DNA from: Amphirosellinia nigrospora
Taxonomy: Eukaryota; Ascomycota; Sordariomycetes; Xylariales; Xylariaceae
NCBI GenBank assembly: GCA_004123355.1
Contig: SCHM01000001.1
Coordinates: 1,101,001-1,165,000 of the forward strand
Reading direction: 5' to 3'
Length of the DNA stretch: 64,000 nucleotides
Under the pieces are notes generated by a model, which did not search any database, was not told the origin of the DNA, and saw nothing but the letters and a program-made list of their open reading frames with translations. Below, piece after piece: positions 11,491-24,614 of this stretch. Both the position numbers and the translations under genes were made by a program. Position 1 is the stretch's first letter; every line of letters starts with the position of its first letter.

Positions 11491-14397
11491 AATAGCTATT
11501 TGCGTAGTTTTATAGTTTTTATTTAAAACTAATTGCGCGATTATAGATAATTTTATAGCCGATTAATTTATAAAGATTTAACTTTATAATTATATTAATT
11601 AAATATTTTATTAAAATTTATTTTAAAAAATATATTTTGCAAAATTTATTTTATATATAATAATAAATTTTATAAAAGTTTATTTTAAAATAACAAATAA
11701 TAGTTTTATAATAAATATAAATAGTTTAACGTTAAATAACTTAATAAGCGTTTTATTAGTTATAAATATAATAAGCTATAATATTTATATAACGTATTAA
11801 TAATTAATATAGCTAAGCGAATCGACTAATTAAAAACGAAAATAAATTTATAATTCGAAGTTATATTAATAAAAATAAAAAAAAATTTTAAGAACTAAGT
11901 TTATAAAACTAAATAATAATATTATAATTATATTAATAAATATAATAATAAAACTAATAATAATTTTAGCGCTATTAGTTTTAGCGGGTATATTAGCAAA
12001 TATAATAGTAGATTTTTATATATATTTTATATAAAATAAATAAAGTATATATATAATAATTAACTAGTATAATTAATTAAAAACGATTAAAAAATTTTTT
12101 ATTAAACTTATAAAAATATAAAAGCTTAAATTTTATTTAAACTTAATAAAAATAATAAGTTTAAGCTATTTTTTTTAATATATTTTAGCAAATAATATTA
12201 TTAAGCTAAATAAATATAAAAATAAAAATAAAATAATTATATTATTTAATTTACGTTTAATTTAAGCTAATTATATTATATTAAATAAATATATTAAATT
12301 TAAATATAATTAATATAAACTTTAATATTTTATAAATTATAAACTAAAAAAGTTATATTTAAATTAGCGGGTAATTTTTAATAAATAATATTATTTATTA
12401 GAAATAATAATATAGCGGTTATTTAAATCGATTTTTTAAAAATAATAATTTAAATATTAAGTATTTATAATATATTATATAGTTTTTTAATAATATTTAT
12501 AGAATTATTATTAGTTTAAAATAAATATATATAAATTATTTTTAAAAATTATAAGAAGTTTTTTCGATTGTTAAAAAATATTTAAAATATTTAATAAATA
12601 TATAACGTTATAATTAATAAATTTTTATATATATTTTAAATATTTAGTTTAATATAAAACGTTTTAATAAAAAATAAAATATAAGCTAAATTATAAAAAA
12701 AATAGTATAAATATTAAAAATAATTATTATAGTTTTTATAAAACTAAAAATTATAATATTTTTAAAATTATTATATAATTTTAAAATATAGTATTTTATT
12801 ATAATTATAATATTATTAAAAGTATAGCAAATAAACTTATTATAAGTTAAATTTAATTAATTAATAATAAAATAATTTTAAAAATATTAATGTTTATTAT
12901 TTTAAACTTTTATATTAATAGTAAAAAGTTAGCTATATTATTAAAGTTAATAATAATAATATAAAATAATAAACTTATAATAATAAATATATAGTAAATA
13001 ATAAATAATATATATTTTAATTATAATAAAACGGGTTATTAAGCTAAAAATTATTATAAAAAAATATAATAGTTTAAAATAATAAAACTATAAAGCTAGT
13101 TTAGTTAATTTATTATAATTAAAAGTATGTTATATTATAATAATTTAGTTAATAAGTTCGAAAAATTTAAAACTAAATATAAATTATTTAAAAGTAAGCT
13201 ATAAAAATAAATATATTTTATAAAAAATAATAATAAAAACTTTAAAAAATTTAAATAAAATATTATAAAACGTTTAAAAAATAACTAGATCGATTAAAAA
13301 TTAAAAAATTTATTTAATAAAGCTTAGAATAGTTTATTTATATAGTTAAATTAAATAAAAGTAATAAAATAATTTTAGAAAAAAATAAGTTAAAATATAG
13401 TTATAATAATTATTATAATTTTTTTAAGCTTAATTAAATAATAGTAATATATTTTAGTATTTTAAGACTATAGTTATATAAGCTATTATATTTTATAATT
13501 ATTAGTTTTAAAGCTTTAGTTTTATAAATTATAAAGATAAAATATTATATATAATATTAGAAAAATTAAATTAATAGTTATAAAAATTAAATTATAATAT
13601 AGTTTATAATAATAAAATATTATAGAATTTAAACCGTAATTAAAAACGTAATATTAAACTATATATTTTTTAATAATATAATTTTAAAAAAGCGTATTTT
13701 TTATAAATAAAGTAGCGTTTTCGGTTATATAAAAAATACTAAAATAATTAAACTAACGAAATTTAATAAAGTATTTTTATTTAAATTTTTAAAATAATTA
13801 TTAGTTAGTATAGCTATAAAAATAATTTATAATATAAAAAAAATAAAAAAAATAAAAATAATTTAGTATAAAATATATTAAAGGATTTTAAATAATATAA
13901 ATAAATAAAACTAATAAAATAGTTTTTTAGTTTATTTAATTTAACTAAATAATATATTAATATTATAATATATATAAATATTATATTAATACTAAAAATA
14001 GCTTATTAATAAAGCTATTATTTTATAAATATAGCTTTATATAAAAAAGCTATAAAAGAATTTATTAAAGTATATTTAAATATTATATTAAAAAAAGTAT
14101 AAAACTATAGGGCGTACTAATATTATTAACCTTAAAAAAGCAATTTAACGAAACTATTAAGCTTAATTTTAGTAATTAAAAAAATATTATATAATAATTT
14201 TATTACGATTATAAAGAACTAAATAAAGTTATAAAAAAATAAGCTTATTTATTATTAAACGTTATAAATTAAATATAAAAAGCTATAAATTATAAATAGT
14301 ATATTTTTATAAATTTTAAAAATAATATTAATATATAAAAATATATAGCTTTTATTATAAAAAATAATATTTATAATATTTTTTAAGATATATAAAT

Positions 14398-14686
14398 AGT
14401 TACAGATCTGCAAGCTCTAGTGGCTGTGCCCACTACTAGCCACAGCACCCGTAATCTCCACTTGTAGTAACTGCCACTCGCAGTGAATGCGTGACTGCCA
14501 TTCGCAGTGAATGCAGTGCAGTGAATAAAGGCAGGCACTAGCAGTGAATGTAGCTGCCCGCGAGTATTTAAGCAGCTGCCTATAACGTAGATTTAGACTT
14601 TCTTTCTTTCTTATTTTATTTATAGATTTTATAATATATACTATATATATTAGAGCTTTATTTTTTTGAGTATATAAAGCGTAATT
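14398..14686 (+). repeat. 5' LTR of element B
   Basis: 289 bp. The outer 220 bp keep normal GC, with words such as GCAGTGAATGC repeated several times; the inner 60 bp are RIP-like. Partner at 21459-21749. Confidence 0.9.
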
Positions 14687-17600
14687 ATTTATAAATTATT
14701 TAAAATATTATAAAATATTAGGACTATTTTTATAATATTTTTTAACTAAACTAAATAATTAATTTAACTTAAAAATATTAAAATATTTTTTAAAAATAAA
14801 CTAAAATAATAAGCGCGTATAGCTATACGTACTAAAGCTTTTATTAATATTTTAAATTTGTTTGTTTTAAATGTTCGAAATAATAAGTTTTTTATAATAA
14901 AACTTTAATAAATAATAAAAAAATATATTTATTTTAGTTTTTTAAACTATATAAAAACTATAATAATAAGCTATAAAAGCTAACTATTTTTAATTAATTT
15001 AATATAATAGTTTTATAGTATTATTAATAACTATATATTTAAAAAATAAAAATTTAATATAAATTATTAGTTTTAATTATATAGTTTAATATTTAATTAA
15101 TAATTATATAAAATTATAAATAAAAAAAGCTAAGCTTAGCTTTTATTTTAAACTAATAATATAATATAATAAAATAATTTAGTTTAATTTTAATAAAAAT
15201 ATAGATTAAACTAGTATAAATAATATATATAAAATTTATTATTATTTTTTAAAAAAAAAATACGCGTTTTTTTAATAATAGTTTATTATTATTTAGCTAT
15301 TAATTTATATATGTTTGCTAAAAAATTAAATAAATAGAATAAAATTTTATTTAATTAAACAAAAAATAAAATAAAATTATTATTTTTTATAATAAAATAT
15401 ATATTATATTATATATATTATTAATATTTTTAACTTATAATTAAAAATAATTTTAGCTAATAATAAGCTAATTAATAAACTATTAATTAATTATTAAATA
15501 AATTATAAAAATAACTAAATAGCGTAATTACGTTTAAAATAACTTAAATATTTTAAACTAATAAATAGTTAATTTATTAAATCGTTATAAAATAATTTTT
15601 ATTTTAGTAAATAATAAAAAAGTAGCTAATATATAGCTAAAATATTAATATTTATTTTTTATAATAATATAACTAAAAATAAACTTAAATTTAAAATATA
15701 AATTTAAACTATATAAAATTGTTTTAAATTTAACGTTAATTAGTTTTATAATAATATAGCTAAAATAGCTAATATTAAAACCTATATTAAAAGTTATATA
15801 GCTAACGATTTTTTATTTATTTTTTATTTAATTATTTTAACGTATTTATTAATTTAAAAGCTATTTTAAAATATTTCGAAAAAATTTATATTAATATTAA
15901 CTATAGTAAAAAGCTAAAGCTAATTTTTAATTATTTAGTTTTAATTAATATATATTAGCTAAATTTTCTAAATTTTAAACTATTTTTATTTGTTTAATTA
16001 ATAAAACTAAACTTAATAAAATTAAATAAAAAAAAAATTTAAAAATAAATTATTTTTTTAATTAATAATTAAAGCTATATTAAAATATTTAAAAAAAATA
16101 TCGATTTTAATATTTATATAAAATATTATTTTAAATAGTTTATTATTTAATAATAATTAATTATAAATAAAATAAAACTTATAAAAAAAAAACATAAAAG
16201 TTTATTACTATAATTTTTATTTTTTTTTTTTTATTTTTATTTAAATAATTTTTTATTTTATTTTAAAACTAAATAATAATAGTAATAATAATTTTACCTA
16301 ACTATTTAAGCTTAACGTTAATAAAATATAATAATTAATTTTTAATAATAAATATTTTAATTATTATTAATAAAAATATATTTCGAAAAAATACTTTTTA
16401 AAAATTAAAACTTTAATAAATAAAAAGCTTAAGTTATTATTATTTTAATTATATATAATATATTAAATATTAAGCCGGCTAATATAAAAAAATAACTTAT
16501 AATAAATATAAAAAAAAAAAATAACTTTAAAAAAATAGCTTTTTTTTTAAAAGAAATATTTTTAAAAAATATTATTAGTTATAAAATAAATCTAATAAAA
16601 AAGTATTTAAATAAAAAACTTTTATTATATATTTATATTTTATATATAATAAACTTTTTTAATTATAAATAATTTTTTTAAAAATATAAAAATAAATATA
16701 TATATAGCGTAAACTAATAATTTACGAAAAAAATTATTAAACTATTTAATTTTATTATTATTATAAACTTTTTTGCTAAAAAAGTTATAAAATATAATAA
16801 TAAAAGCAAAAAAATATTAATTAAGCTTTTTTTATTATTATAAAAATATATAAAAAGATTTTTAAAAATAAGTTTATAATATTATTAATTTAATTTATAA
16901 TATAATTTTAAACAAGTTATAGTTTAAATATTACGATATTTTATTAAATTATTAGTAGAACTATTTAATATTTTTATTTTAGCTATTTTTTAATTATAAT
17001 ATAAAATATTATTTAATAATAAATAAAACAAATATATAGCTATAATATTTAGCTTATTAATTTAACGCCGATTAATAAAACTATAACTTTAAAATCGAAA
17101 AAATATAGTATTAATAATAAAAAAAAAAGCGAAATAATATCTAAATAATATAAAACTAAAAATATTTATTTTAAAACGTAATAATTTAATATAAAAACCT
17201 TAATAAAATAAAACAAATAATATTTAACTAGTTTTTATTAGAACTTATTTTAAAAATATAAGCTATTTTTTTGCGAAAAATATAACTTTAATTTTTATTT
17301 AAAAATCTAATAAAAAAAATTTTTATTATATATAATAAAATAATATTAGCTAATATAAAAAAAACTAACGATTAAAATATTTAGCTTAAATATAACTATT
17401 TTTAATATAATAATAAAAAAAAACCGGGTAAAAAACGTTTATATTATTAGTATTAATAAAATAATAAAATAATCAGAGATTAAAAAAAACAAAAATAATT
17501 TTTTAAAAAAAAAAATAAAAAATTAAAATAAAAAGCGCGAAAAAAAATACTTAAAGAATATTAAAACTTAATATATATTTTTAGCTAAATAAACTTTAAT

Positions 17601-20600
17601 ATGCTATTATTATACTGCTTATAAATAAACTATAAAATAAAATTTTTTAAAAATAAGTTTAAAGCTAATTTAAATTATAGCTTTTTATATAAAATATTAC
17701 TAAATAAATTAAAACTATATAAAATTCTTAATTAAAAACTTATATAAAAGCTTTATTAAACTTAATAATATTTTATATAGTATATTTATTTATTTATAAA
17801 AAAAACAAATAGTAGGTTTTTTTATATAAATTATTATAAAAACGAAATTATAAAAAAAAACTAGTATTTATTTTTTTTATTAAAAAAACCCTAGCTTATA
17901 TTATTAAAACGAAAATTTTTACCCGATTTAATATATAATAAATATTTAACTATATTTATATATTATTCGGGAATAAAAATTATATAATATTTTATATAAA
18001 ATATAATATATATTAATTATTAATATTTTATTATTTATTAACGGACTTTTAATGTTTTAATAATATATTAATAATATATTATTTAATTTTTTAAACGATT
18101 TTTATAGCATATACGCTAATAATATTATTATTTATTTAAAAATAATAAAAAATATATATTTTATATATTATATATTAAAATAACTAATTTAAGCTAAATT
18201 ATAAATTAACTTAAAAAAATCTAAATTTATATTATTAAAACTAAGTTTTTAAATTATATTATTAATATTAAAAAATTTAAATAAATTTTGCTAAAATTAA
18301 CGCTATATTAAAATAAAAAACTTTTACGTTAGTTAAATATATAATTTTTTTTAAAATTTTATAACTTTATTACGATTTTATTAATGCTTAAAATTATTTA
18401 TTACGCTTTTAAACCGATTAATATAAAAAAATATACTTTTTATATAAACTAAAAATATAAAAGTTATTTTATTAATTTAAAAAAGCTTTAATACGTTTTT
18501 TTTTGCTAAAATATTTTATTATAACTTATTAATAAAAAATTAAAACCGATTTTTTTAATAGCGTTAGCTCCGGCGTATTATTATAACTATATATAATAAA
18601 TTAATATTTTAGTATATTTTTTAAAAATATTCTATAATATTAAATTAAACTATAATATTTATAATAAAAAATTATTAATAGTTATATTATATTTTAAAAA
18701 ATAAAAACTTAAACTAATTAATAACTATAATAAACTTTTTTTAATATTTATTAATAATTAAATATTAAAGTTTTTTAATAATAATATTTTAATTTAAAAT
18801 AAATAAATAAATTAACTTTTTTTTAGAATATAATTTTTTAATATTATATTATTTTAAAAAAAAATATATATTAGCTAACGTTTTATTACGAAAATAAAAA
18901 AACTTAATAATAAAAAGCTAAAAAAAAAACGTAATGCTATTTTATAATATTTTAGCCGGTAAATAGTATAATATAATTAATTTTTATATAAATAAAGTTA
19001 TATTAAATAAATTTTATTAAAATAATAAACTATTTTTATAAAATTATAATTAATCGAGCAAATTTTTAAAAAAAACGTAAAAATATAAGATAAAAATTTA
19101 TTATTAATAAATAAAAAATAATAAAAAACTTATAAAAATTAAAAAATAAATTAATATATTTTATAAATTTAGTTATTTTTAATTTTTTATATTTAAAATA
19201 TATTTTATTAAAAAAATATTATAAATATTTATTATATATTTTAGTAAAAATAAAATATAAACTTATTATTAAATATTATTAATAGTTTAAGCTAAATAAA
19301 AATTATAATTATTATATAAACTATATAAAATATAAACTTATTAAATATTTAAAAATAAAACTTTTAATAAATTTATATTTTTTTAATATTTAACGTATAT
19401 AGCGTTATTTTATTATTAATTTTAAATAAATATTTAAAAATAAATATAAATATAATAATATATATTATAATAAACTATTTAATAAATAAATATAAATTAT
19501 ATTTTATATTATAAAAATAACTATAAAAAACGCTACTAAAATATTATAAAAAACTTTTTAAGTTTTTAAAATATTTATAACTATAATATTAAACTTTAGT
19601 TTATTTTGCTTTTATAAATAAACTATATAAGCTAATAAATATAAAATATACTAGCTATTATAAATATTATAAAACTATAAAATAAATAAAATTATAAATA
19701 AATATATTAATTAAAAATTATAACTATATATAATTATTATTAAAATAATTAGTTTAAACGTATATTTATTATAAATTATATTTAAGCGTTAATTTTTTAT
19801 GCTTTAATAAGTTATTATTTTAAAATTAAAATAATTTTTAATATTATTTAATTTTAACTAAAAAATCGGACCGTAAATAAAAAGCTATAAAACTTTTTAA
19901 AAAAAAAAATAATTAAAAAATATATAAAAAAAAATAAAAAAAATAGCGTAATTTATTAAATTAGCTAAAAAAAACTATAGTATATTTAAAAATATATAAT
20001 TAATTAAGCTAATAAAAGTTAATATAAACTTAATTTTATAAAAAACTATATATTAATTTTAAAAAAAAAATATTTTAAAAAATAAACTATTTATTAAATA
20101 AACTAAATTTTTTATAATATAATAAAAGTTTAAATATATAAAAAAATAAAAATATTTTATATTAAATTTTTTAACTTAAAAATATTAAATCGTTATTATA
20201 TAAATTAATATAAAAATATTTAATAATTTATTATTAGTTAAAAAGTAAAAAATTAAAAAAAAAAATAATAAAACTTAAAATAAAAAAAAAGTTTATTATA
20301 AAAAATATAAATATTTAACTTTATTATTAAAAGTTATAATATTAAATAAATTAAAAAATTAAAACTTTAATAATATATAATATTTATAAAAAACTTTAAA
20401 AATAATATAAAAATATTAAAAGATTTTATAATATAAACTTTAATTTAGCCGGATTTTTAGTAAAATTATAAATATAGCTAAATAATAAAAAAATAAATTT
20501 AATAAGCTATATTTAAAATAATAAAGCTATAATATAAAAAAAAAAATAATATAAAAAAAAACGCGTAAATAAAAAATATATAATATTATATATATTTAAA

Positions 20601-20775
20601 TATTATATTAAGCAAAAAAAACTTTAAACAATGTATAAAAAAACTAGTATAATAATTTAATAATATAAAGCTTTACGAAAATTATATTAATAAAAACTAA
20701 AGCGATTTTTTTTTCGCTAGAAAGTAGTTACGATTTTAACCCTGGTTAAGTTACTTTTTTTTTCGAAAGGGGGGT

Positions 20776-21450
20776 GTCACAGCCTACAGCACTGCGGGCT
20801 TGTAGCTGTGGACTATATACAGTAGCTTAGTAACCAAGGCTGTCACCTTGGTTATTCTGATCCCTTTTGCAGTGGTTGGATGCCCCAATTGGTTAGGTGT
20901 GCGCACCCGGCAGGTCTAGCAGGCTACTCTAGATTTCGTGCTGTCACAATAACCAAGGTACACCTAACCAATTGGGGCATCCAACCACTACAAAAGGGAT
21001 CAGAATAACCAAGGTGACAGCCTTGGTTACTAAGCTACTGTATATAGTCCACAGCTACAAGCCCGCAGTGCTGTAGGCTGTGACAACCCCCGCGTCACTA
21101 AGGCTTCGTCCCGAAGACCTTGAACCCCTGCCGCACGGGGCCAAGCGAGCACATCTTGGGAACCTTAGAGGGGGCCTAGCCTGTCGAAACTAGTACATAC
21201 CACTAATCCGGAAAAGCGTAGGTCCGCTTTTGCCAAGTCCAGGGCTCGAACACTGGACCCATAGGTACCTTGGTTATTGTGACAGCACGAAATCTAGAGT
21301 AGCCTGCTAGACCTGCCGGGTGCGCACACCTAACCAATTGGGGCATCCAACCACTGCAAAAGGGATCAGAATAACCAAGGTAACAGCCTTGGTTACTAAG
21401 CTACTGTATATAGTCCATAGCTACAAGCCCGCAGTGCTGTAGGCTGTGAC
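20776..21450. mobile_element. Element C: 675-bp nonautonomous DNA transposon, 8-bp TSD
   Basis: Flanked by AGGGGGGT at 20768-20775 and 21451-21458. An 8-bp duplication is typical of the hAT superfamily, but the family is an inference because no transposase is encoded. Terminal inverted repeats are 185 bp long (20776-20960 and 21266-21450) and begin GTCACAGCC. The 305-bp interior starts with a third, inverted copy of the outer 124 bp of the arm (20961-21084), so 20776-20899 and 20961-21084 form a near-perfect hairpin with a 61-nt loop. The remaining 181 bp (21085-21265) are unique and GC-rich. C shows no RIP although the surrounding DNA is saturated with it, so it arrived later or escaped. Confidence 0.75.
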
Positions 21451-21458
21451 AGGGGGGT

Positions 21459-21749
21459 AGTTTAGATTTGTAGGCTTTAGTAGCTATGCCCTACTATTAG
21501 CCATAGCACTTATAATCTTTATTTGCAGTAACTGCTACTTGTAGTAAATGCGTGACTACTATTCGTAATAAATATAGTGCAGTAAATAAAGGTAAACATT
21601 AGTAATAAATATAGCTGCCCCGCGAGTATTTAAGCAACTACTTATAACATAAACTTAAACCTTTTTTTTTTTTACCTTATTTATAAATTTTATATATAAT
21701 ATATTATATATATTAAAGCTTTGTTTTTTTAAGTGTGTAAAGCGTAACT
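21459..21749 (+). repeat. 3' LTR of element B
   Basis: 291 bp. Differs from the 5' LTR mainly by C-to-T and G-to-A in its inner part, while its outer end (GTGTGTAAAGCGTAACT) is less mutated than the matching inner end of the 5' LTR. Confidence 0.9.
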
Positions 21750-24124
21750 TAAATAATTAGTTATATTTTTAAACTTTATAAATATTAGCTATTTTTTAAG
21801 CTTTAATAAAAAAATCGTAAAGTTTTTTAAAAATAATTAATAAGTTTATTTAATAATATTTATATTTAAAAAGAAATAAAAAAAAACTATATTAATAATT
21901 ATTATATATTATTCGAACGATTAATATAGTATAATATAATAATTAATTTTATAAAAATTTTAATATTTATTAATTAAAATATATTTTAAGATTTTATATT
22001 TTAAAAAAAATTAAAATAAATTTAACGAAAATAGCTATAATAAAAAATAAACTAATGCTAAAAATAATTATTAAAATATATAATTTATAAATATAATAAA
22101 TTATTTTAAATATTTAATTAATAAATATTTATTAATTGTGGTATTATTATAGTATTAATAAAAAACCGAAAAATTAATTAGTTATATTAAATATAAAAGC
22201 TTAAAAAGTTTAATAAACGATTAAAAAATAATAATTATAATATTAATAATTAAATATTTAATTAAAAGTTATTTTTATAATAAATATAAATTTTAGCTAA
22301 TTATATATTAAAATATATTTAATATAGCTATATTTTTATAAAAAAAAAATAATATTTATTAATAATATATTTTTTTAAAAAGCAAATAATTATTAAACGC
22401 GTTATTTAATATAAAAATAAAAACTTTTAGTTATAATATTAATATTATAATATTAAAAATATTAAATAAAAAAAAAATAATAATTATTTATACCGATTAT
22501 AAATTATTATTTATAATAAAAAATAAATTAAAATAATTAATATAAATAGTTTAATTTTTAAATATTATTAAATATTATAATATACGAATTATATATTATA
22601 TAAATAAATTAAACGTGCTAGCTAATTAGTTATTAAGATTTTTTAAAACGATTTTTTTAATAATAAAATATAATTTTAAAACGTAAATATTATTAAATAT
22701 AAAAAAATAGTTAGTGAAACTGTTTAATAGCTAAACTATATAGATTTATAAGCTATATTTAAGTTTTTAAAGTTTAATAATAAGTTATTATTAAATTTAA
22801 AAGCTTAATAAATATTTAAATATTTATTATATATAAAAGAAAACTATATAAAATAGTTTAATATTAACGGATTTTTAAAACTTTTTATATTTTATAAAAA
22901 CAGTATATTAAATAGTAGCGCTTTTAAAAATCTTTAAAATATTAAAATTATTATAAAAGTTAAATATATATATTAATTTAAAGCACGCTATAGTTAATAT
23001 TTTAATATATAAAATTAATAAATAATATTAATACTTAAAGATTATTTTAATAATATAATAAATTATAATAAATATAAGCAGTATTAATTAATAAAGCTAT
23101 TATTAATAATATTATTAATTTATAATTTATAGTATTATTATTTTTTTAATATAATAAATAATAAACTATATATTTTAATATAACTAAAAATATTAGTATA
23201 TATAAAATATATTATATATAAATAAAAATAGCTATAATATTTAATATATTATTTTTAAATATAATATTATTAATTATTAAATCGGAAAATTTTTAAATAT
23301 TTAAAAAAATAAATTAGCAATAATAAAAACGTATTTATAAATAATAAAATAATTTAATAGTATTAAAGTAAAAATTTATAATTAAGCTTATTATATTTAA
23401 AAACCTAAAAATAATAATAAAATAAAAAAAAATAAACGGAAACTTTAAACAAATTATATTATAAAAAAATTTAATATATAAATATTTTAATATAGTTATT
23501 TTATTATAAATAGCTATAAATATTTATAATTAAATATTAAAGCTAAATAATTATAGTAATTATTTTTTTTTTATTAGTATTTAATTTTTTTAATAGTAAT
23601 TATTTATTAAAGTTTTTAAATATATAAAAATTTAACTAAAAAAAAAAAGTTAAATTTTAATAAAGCTTAATAAAAAATTATAAAATATTTATAATAAAAA
23701 ATATTTTAATAATTTAAAAGTTTTTAAAAACTAAATTAAAGTTTATTTATAAAAAAAAAAATTAATCCGAACTTATATATTTAAAAACTAAATATTATAA
23801 ATATATTAACGTAATAATAAAACGGAACTTTTTTATAATAAATTATAAGCTATAATAAATTATTATTATAATAATATTTATAAGTTATAAAGCTTTAGTA
23901 AAATTTAATTATTAAGCAAATATAATAAAACTAATTTATTTTTTATATATAGTAATAATAGCTATTTTATATAAAACTTATAATATATTAGCTAATATAA
24001 TATTAAAAACGATTAAAAGCGCTTAAAAATAAATAATAAAATAGCTAAATTATAAATAGTTTTATTATAAAAATACTAGTTAAAATAAATAACTAAAAAT
24101 AATTATTTAAAAAAAAAAAATAGT

Positions 24125-24328
24125 TATAGCTTTAAAATAATAATTAGCAAGCTTTAATAAGCATTATAAGCTAGCTTTTTATAGCTATAAATATTTAGCC
24201 TACTATAAAAACTAGACTTAGCTTTTTATTTAATTAATTAACCTAGTATATTAAAAACTAATCTATATAACTTAAACCGCAATAGTGAAAGCTTGTAGGT
24301 TACTTAATATAGGTTAACAAGCACGCAT
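24125..24328 (+). repeat. 3' LTR of element A
   Basis: Inner part is fully C-to-T/G-to-A converted relative to the 5' LTR. The outer part (from about 24275, ending GCACGCAT) is less mutated than the matching inner part of the 5' LTR. Confidence 0.8.
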
Positions 24329-24473
24329 AGTTATAGCTTACTTGTAGGTACTTAATGCAAGCCATGTGGCATGCACTTTGATGTTTATAGTACTAAAATA
24401 TCTCGATTTTGCGCAGCTTTTCAATGTTCATCGGTCCCTGTCTAAATTTTTATTGCTATTATAACTATTAGTA
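24329..24473. other. Host island between the two transposon stacks
   Basis: 145 bp of sequence with normal CA/TG content lies between the 3' LTR of A and the 5' LTR of W. Its last five bases (TAGTA, 24469-24473) are the W target site. No gene is seen. It is probably host DNA that once joined directly to 59029 onward. Confidence 0.65.
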
Positions 24474-24614
24474 TGCCAGGAACAGGATTAAAGATTAGTT
24501 AAACAAAGAAACTCCTCGTATATAGCCATATAGTTATATAAAGCCTATAAAAATAATTTTACTAGTTTTTATATAATAATAAATGTTTATACCTTTTTTG
24601 CGTAAATTATAACA
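24474..24614 (+). repeat. 5' LTR of element W
   Basis: Begins TGCCAGGAACAGG and ends in ATAACA. The first 65 bp are lightly mutated; the rest is RIP-converted relative to the solo LTR. It contains the V target region uninterrupted. Confidence 0.85.

Larger units (their letters stand above)
14398..21749 (+). mobile_element. Element B: RIP-mutated Ty3/gypsy retrotransposon inside A
   Basis: LTRs 14398-14686 and 21459-21749 start AGTTAC or its mutated form and end GTAACT or its mutated form, flanked by a perfect 5-bp TSD, TAAAT, at 14393-14397 and 21750-21754. Without C the element is about 6.7 kb. Reverse transcriptase is legible in plus orientation around 17880-18400, where the catalytic motif reads YANN at 18112-18123 instead of YADD, followed by IIIYLK. 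A polypurine tract (AAAGGGGGGT) ends next to the 3' LTR and is where C inserted. B interrupts A within A's reverse-transcriptase region. Frames are closed throughout. Confidence 0.9.
11282..24328 (+). mobile_element. Element A: RIP-mutated Ty3/gypsy retrotransposon, outermost of stack 1
   Basis: LTRs of about 205 bp lie at 11282-11490 and 24125-24328. Base for base, the right copy of the first 65 nt equals the left copy with C changed to T or G changed to A. TSD is imperfect (GGTTA/AGTTA), so the ends may be off by a base or two. Without nested B the element is about 5.7 kb. Pol remnants read in plus orientation: a reverse-transcriptase start resembling YDYKELNKV near 14204-14230, then, after the B insertion, an RNase H segment with TDYK (family TDHK) at 22492-22503 followed by LNVLAN near 22610. 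All frames are closed by stops, and CpA is nearly absent from 11400 to 14390. Confidence 0.85.

Noticed and set aside
21160-21262. SINE or tRNA-derived sequence in element C (TGTTCGAGCC on the minus strand)
   Set aside because: A B-box-like word exists, but the nearest A-box-like word is on its wrong side.
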